DNA of 22,422 nt from Pseudomonadota bacterium (lineage in GTDB: Bacteria; Desulfobacterota; Desulfobulbia; Desulfobulbales; Desulfocapsaceae), in NCBI GenBank assembly GCA_023412495.1, contig JAEYNP010000100.1:1-22422 (forward strand), read 5' to 3'. Both the position numbers and the translations under genes were made by a program. Of the stretch, positions 22,018 to 22,422 are shown one piece after another. Positions within the stretch are counted from its first letter, which is position 1; the number at the start of each line of letters is the position of its first letter. A model generated the notes under the pieces. That model was not told the origin of the DNA, did not search any database, and saw nothing but the letters and a program-made list of their open reading frames with translations.

Positions 22018-22422
22018 ATGATTGACCGGAAATTTAGGTTTATTGCGGTAAATCCATGTAATAACAAAGTATATACTGAAGAAAATGCCGTTGTTTTTTG
22101 TGCCAAAGATAAGGCGTTGATTCCCGCGTTGAGAGCATATGCCGGGGCCTGTGTTGCTCTGGACTGCCATCCAGAGCACATTGAGAGTATTGATCTGCTC
22201 ATGGAACGCGTACGTGATTACCAAAAGAACATCGAGGCAAAAGTGCCGGACACGGATCTCGACTGTGAGATTGATCGGTGTATCGGTGGCAAAGTAATCG
22301 AGGTAGGACGGCCAGTTACCCGACCGCCCCCTCACAGATCCCTGCGTGCGGTTTTCCCGCACAAGGCTCTTCAGTATTGTTCGCTTCGTACAAGAACATT
22401 GTCAGTTCCAATAACCGATAAT
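22018..22422 (+). CDS. Cassette gene on the opposite strand, 3' end interrupted by an intron
   Basis: An ATG at 22018 has a perfect GGAGG site (CTGGAGGTTTT) and opens a frame with coherent protein: MIDRKFRFIAVNPCNNKVYT, then AKDKALIPALRAYAGACVAL, then VPDTDLDCEIDRCIGGKV. Native sequence ends at 22296, after about 93 codons; from 22297 the frame runs into the antisense of the group II intron (VGRPVTRPPPHRSL...) and remains open to the window edge. The native part looks nearly complete, so the intron landed at or near its 3' end. Function is unknown; no fold is recognised. It points against the array polarity, which happens for some cassette genes. On the other strand a frame covers the same bases (22003-22362) but has no such support. 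Confidence 0.7.
   Translation, partial: MIDRKFRFIAVNPCNNKVYTEENAVVFCAKDKALIPALRAYAGACVALDCHPEHIESIDLLMERVRDYQKNIEAKVPDTDLDCEIDRCIGGKVIEVGRPVTRPPPHRSLRAVFPHKALQYCSLRTRTLSVPITDN
22297..22422 (-). mobile_element. 3' end of another group IIC intron copy, cut by the window edge
   Basis: All 126 bases match 19270-19395 of the full copy exactly. The part in view contains domains VI and V and the last six codons plus stop of the reverse transcriptase (22422-22402, ending RT residues IIGYWN). The 3' border is TCGAT at 22297; flanking sequence then differs from the other copies. The rest of this copy lies beyond the window. Identity implies recent movement or gene conversion. Confidence 0.85.

Noticed and set aside
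22003..22362. 119-codon minus-strand frame
   Set aside because: It crosses the intron boundary and has no ribosome site, while the plus strand has a strong GGAGG site and coherent protein.

Overview
The window reads as a chromosomal segment of a GC-rich Gram-negative bacterium. Several products carry Sec or lipoprotein signal peptides for a periplasm, and the gene families (periplasmic beta-carbonic anhydrase, signal-peptide rhodanese, TerC, CUT1 sugar importer) would fit a Desulfuromonadales-like or related proteobacterium. That taxonomic guess rests on gene content alone and is weak. No rRNA, tRNA or CRISPR array was seen.

Left part (1-5740). A compact minus-strand operon encodes a Fpg/Nei-type DNA glycosylase with a cysteine-free C-terminal finger, a PghP-like poly-gamma-glutamate hydrolase and an intact class D (OXA-type) beta-lactamase, and ends in a hairpin terminator that overlaps the beta-lactamase 3' end. 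Upstream on the same strand are an exported beta-carbonic anhydrase and an exported single-domain rhodanese. On the plus strand is an amidohydrolase-fold protein that has lost almost all canonical metal ligands.

Middle part (5740-13860). A promoter with two copies of an 8-bp palindrome precedes a ribbon-helix-helix protein and a small helical protein. These lead directly (TGATG overlap) into a CUT1 sugar ABC importer of trehalose/maltose type: lipoprotein receptor, two permeases and, after a 281-bp gap with a hairpin repeat, the MalK-type ATPase. On the minus strand follow a TerC membrane protein, a frameshifted gene overlapping the terC 3' end, and rsgA.

Right part (13860-22422). This is an accessory region. 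Minus-strand genes encode two GNAT acetyltransferases, an AlaX-type editing protein, a DUF421 protein, two SAM methyltransferases, a VOC protein and a HEPN-like protein. From about 18.2 kb rightward the spacers contain integron attC sites whose polarity matches the minus-strand genes, so this is an integron cassette array. No integrase gene is in the window; the array polarity places the integrase end to the right.

The array is invaded by a group II intron family of the attC-associated IIC type. There is one full 1938-bp copy with an intact reverse transcriptase/maturase, sitting in the R' core of an attC. Directly behind it is a 455-bp copy lacking the reverse transcriptase and domain V. At the right edge is the 3' end of another copy, identical to the full copy over 126 bp and interrupting the end of a plus-strand cassette gene. 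A decayed 3' end lies at about 16.4 kb. Removing the two tandem introns restores a canonical GTTAGGC R' core site. The intron-riddled cassette array is the most interesting part of the window.
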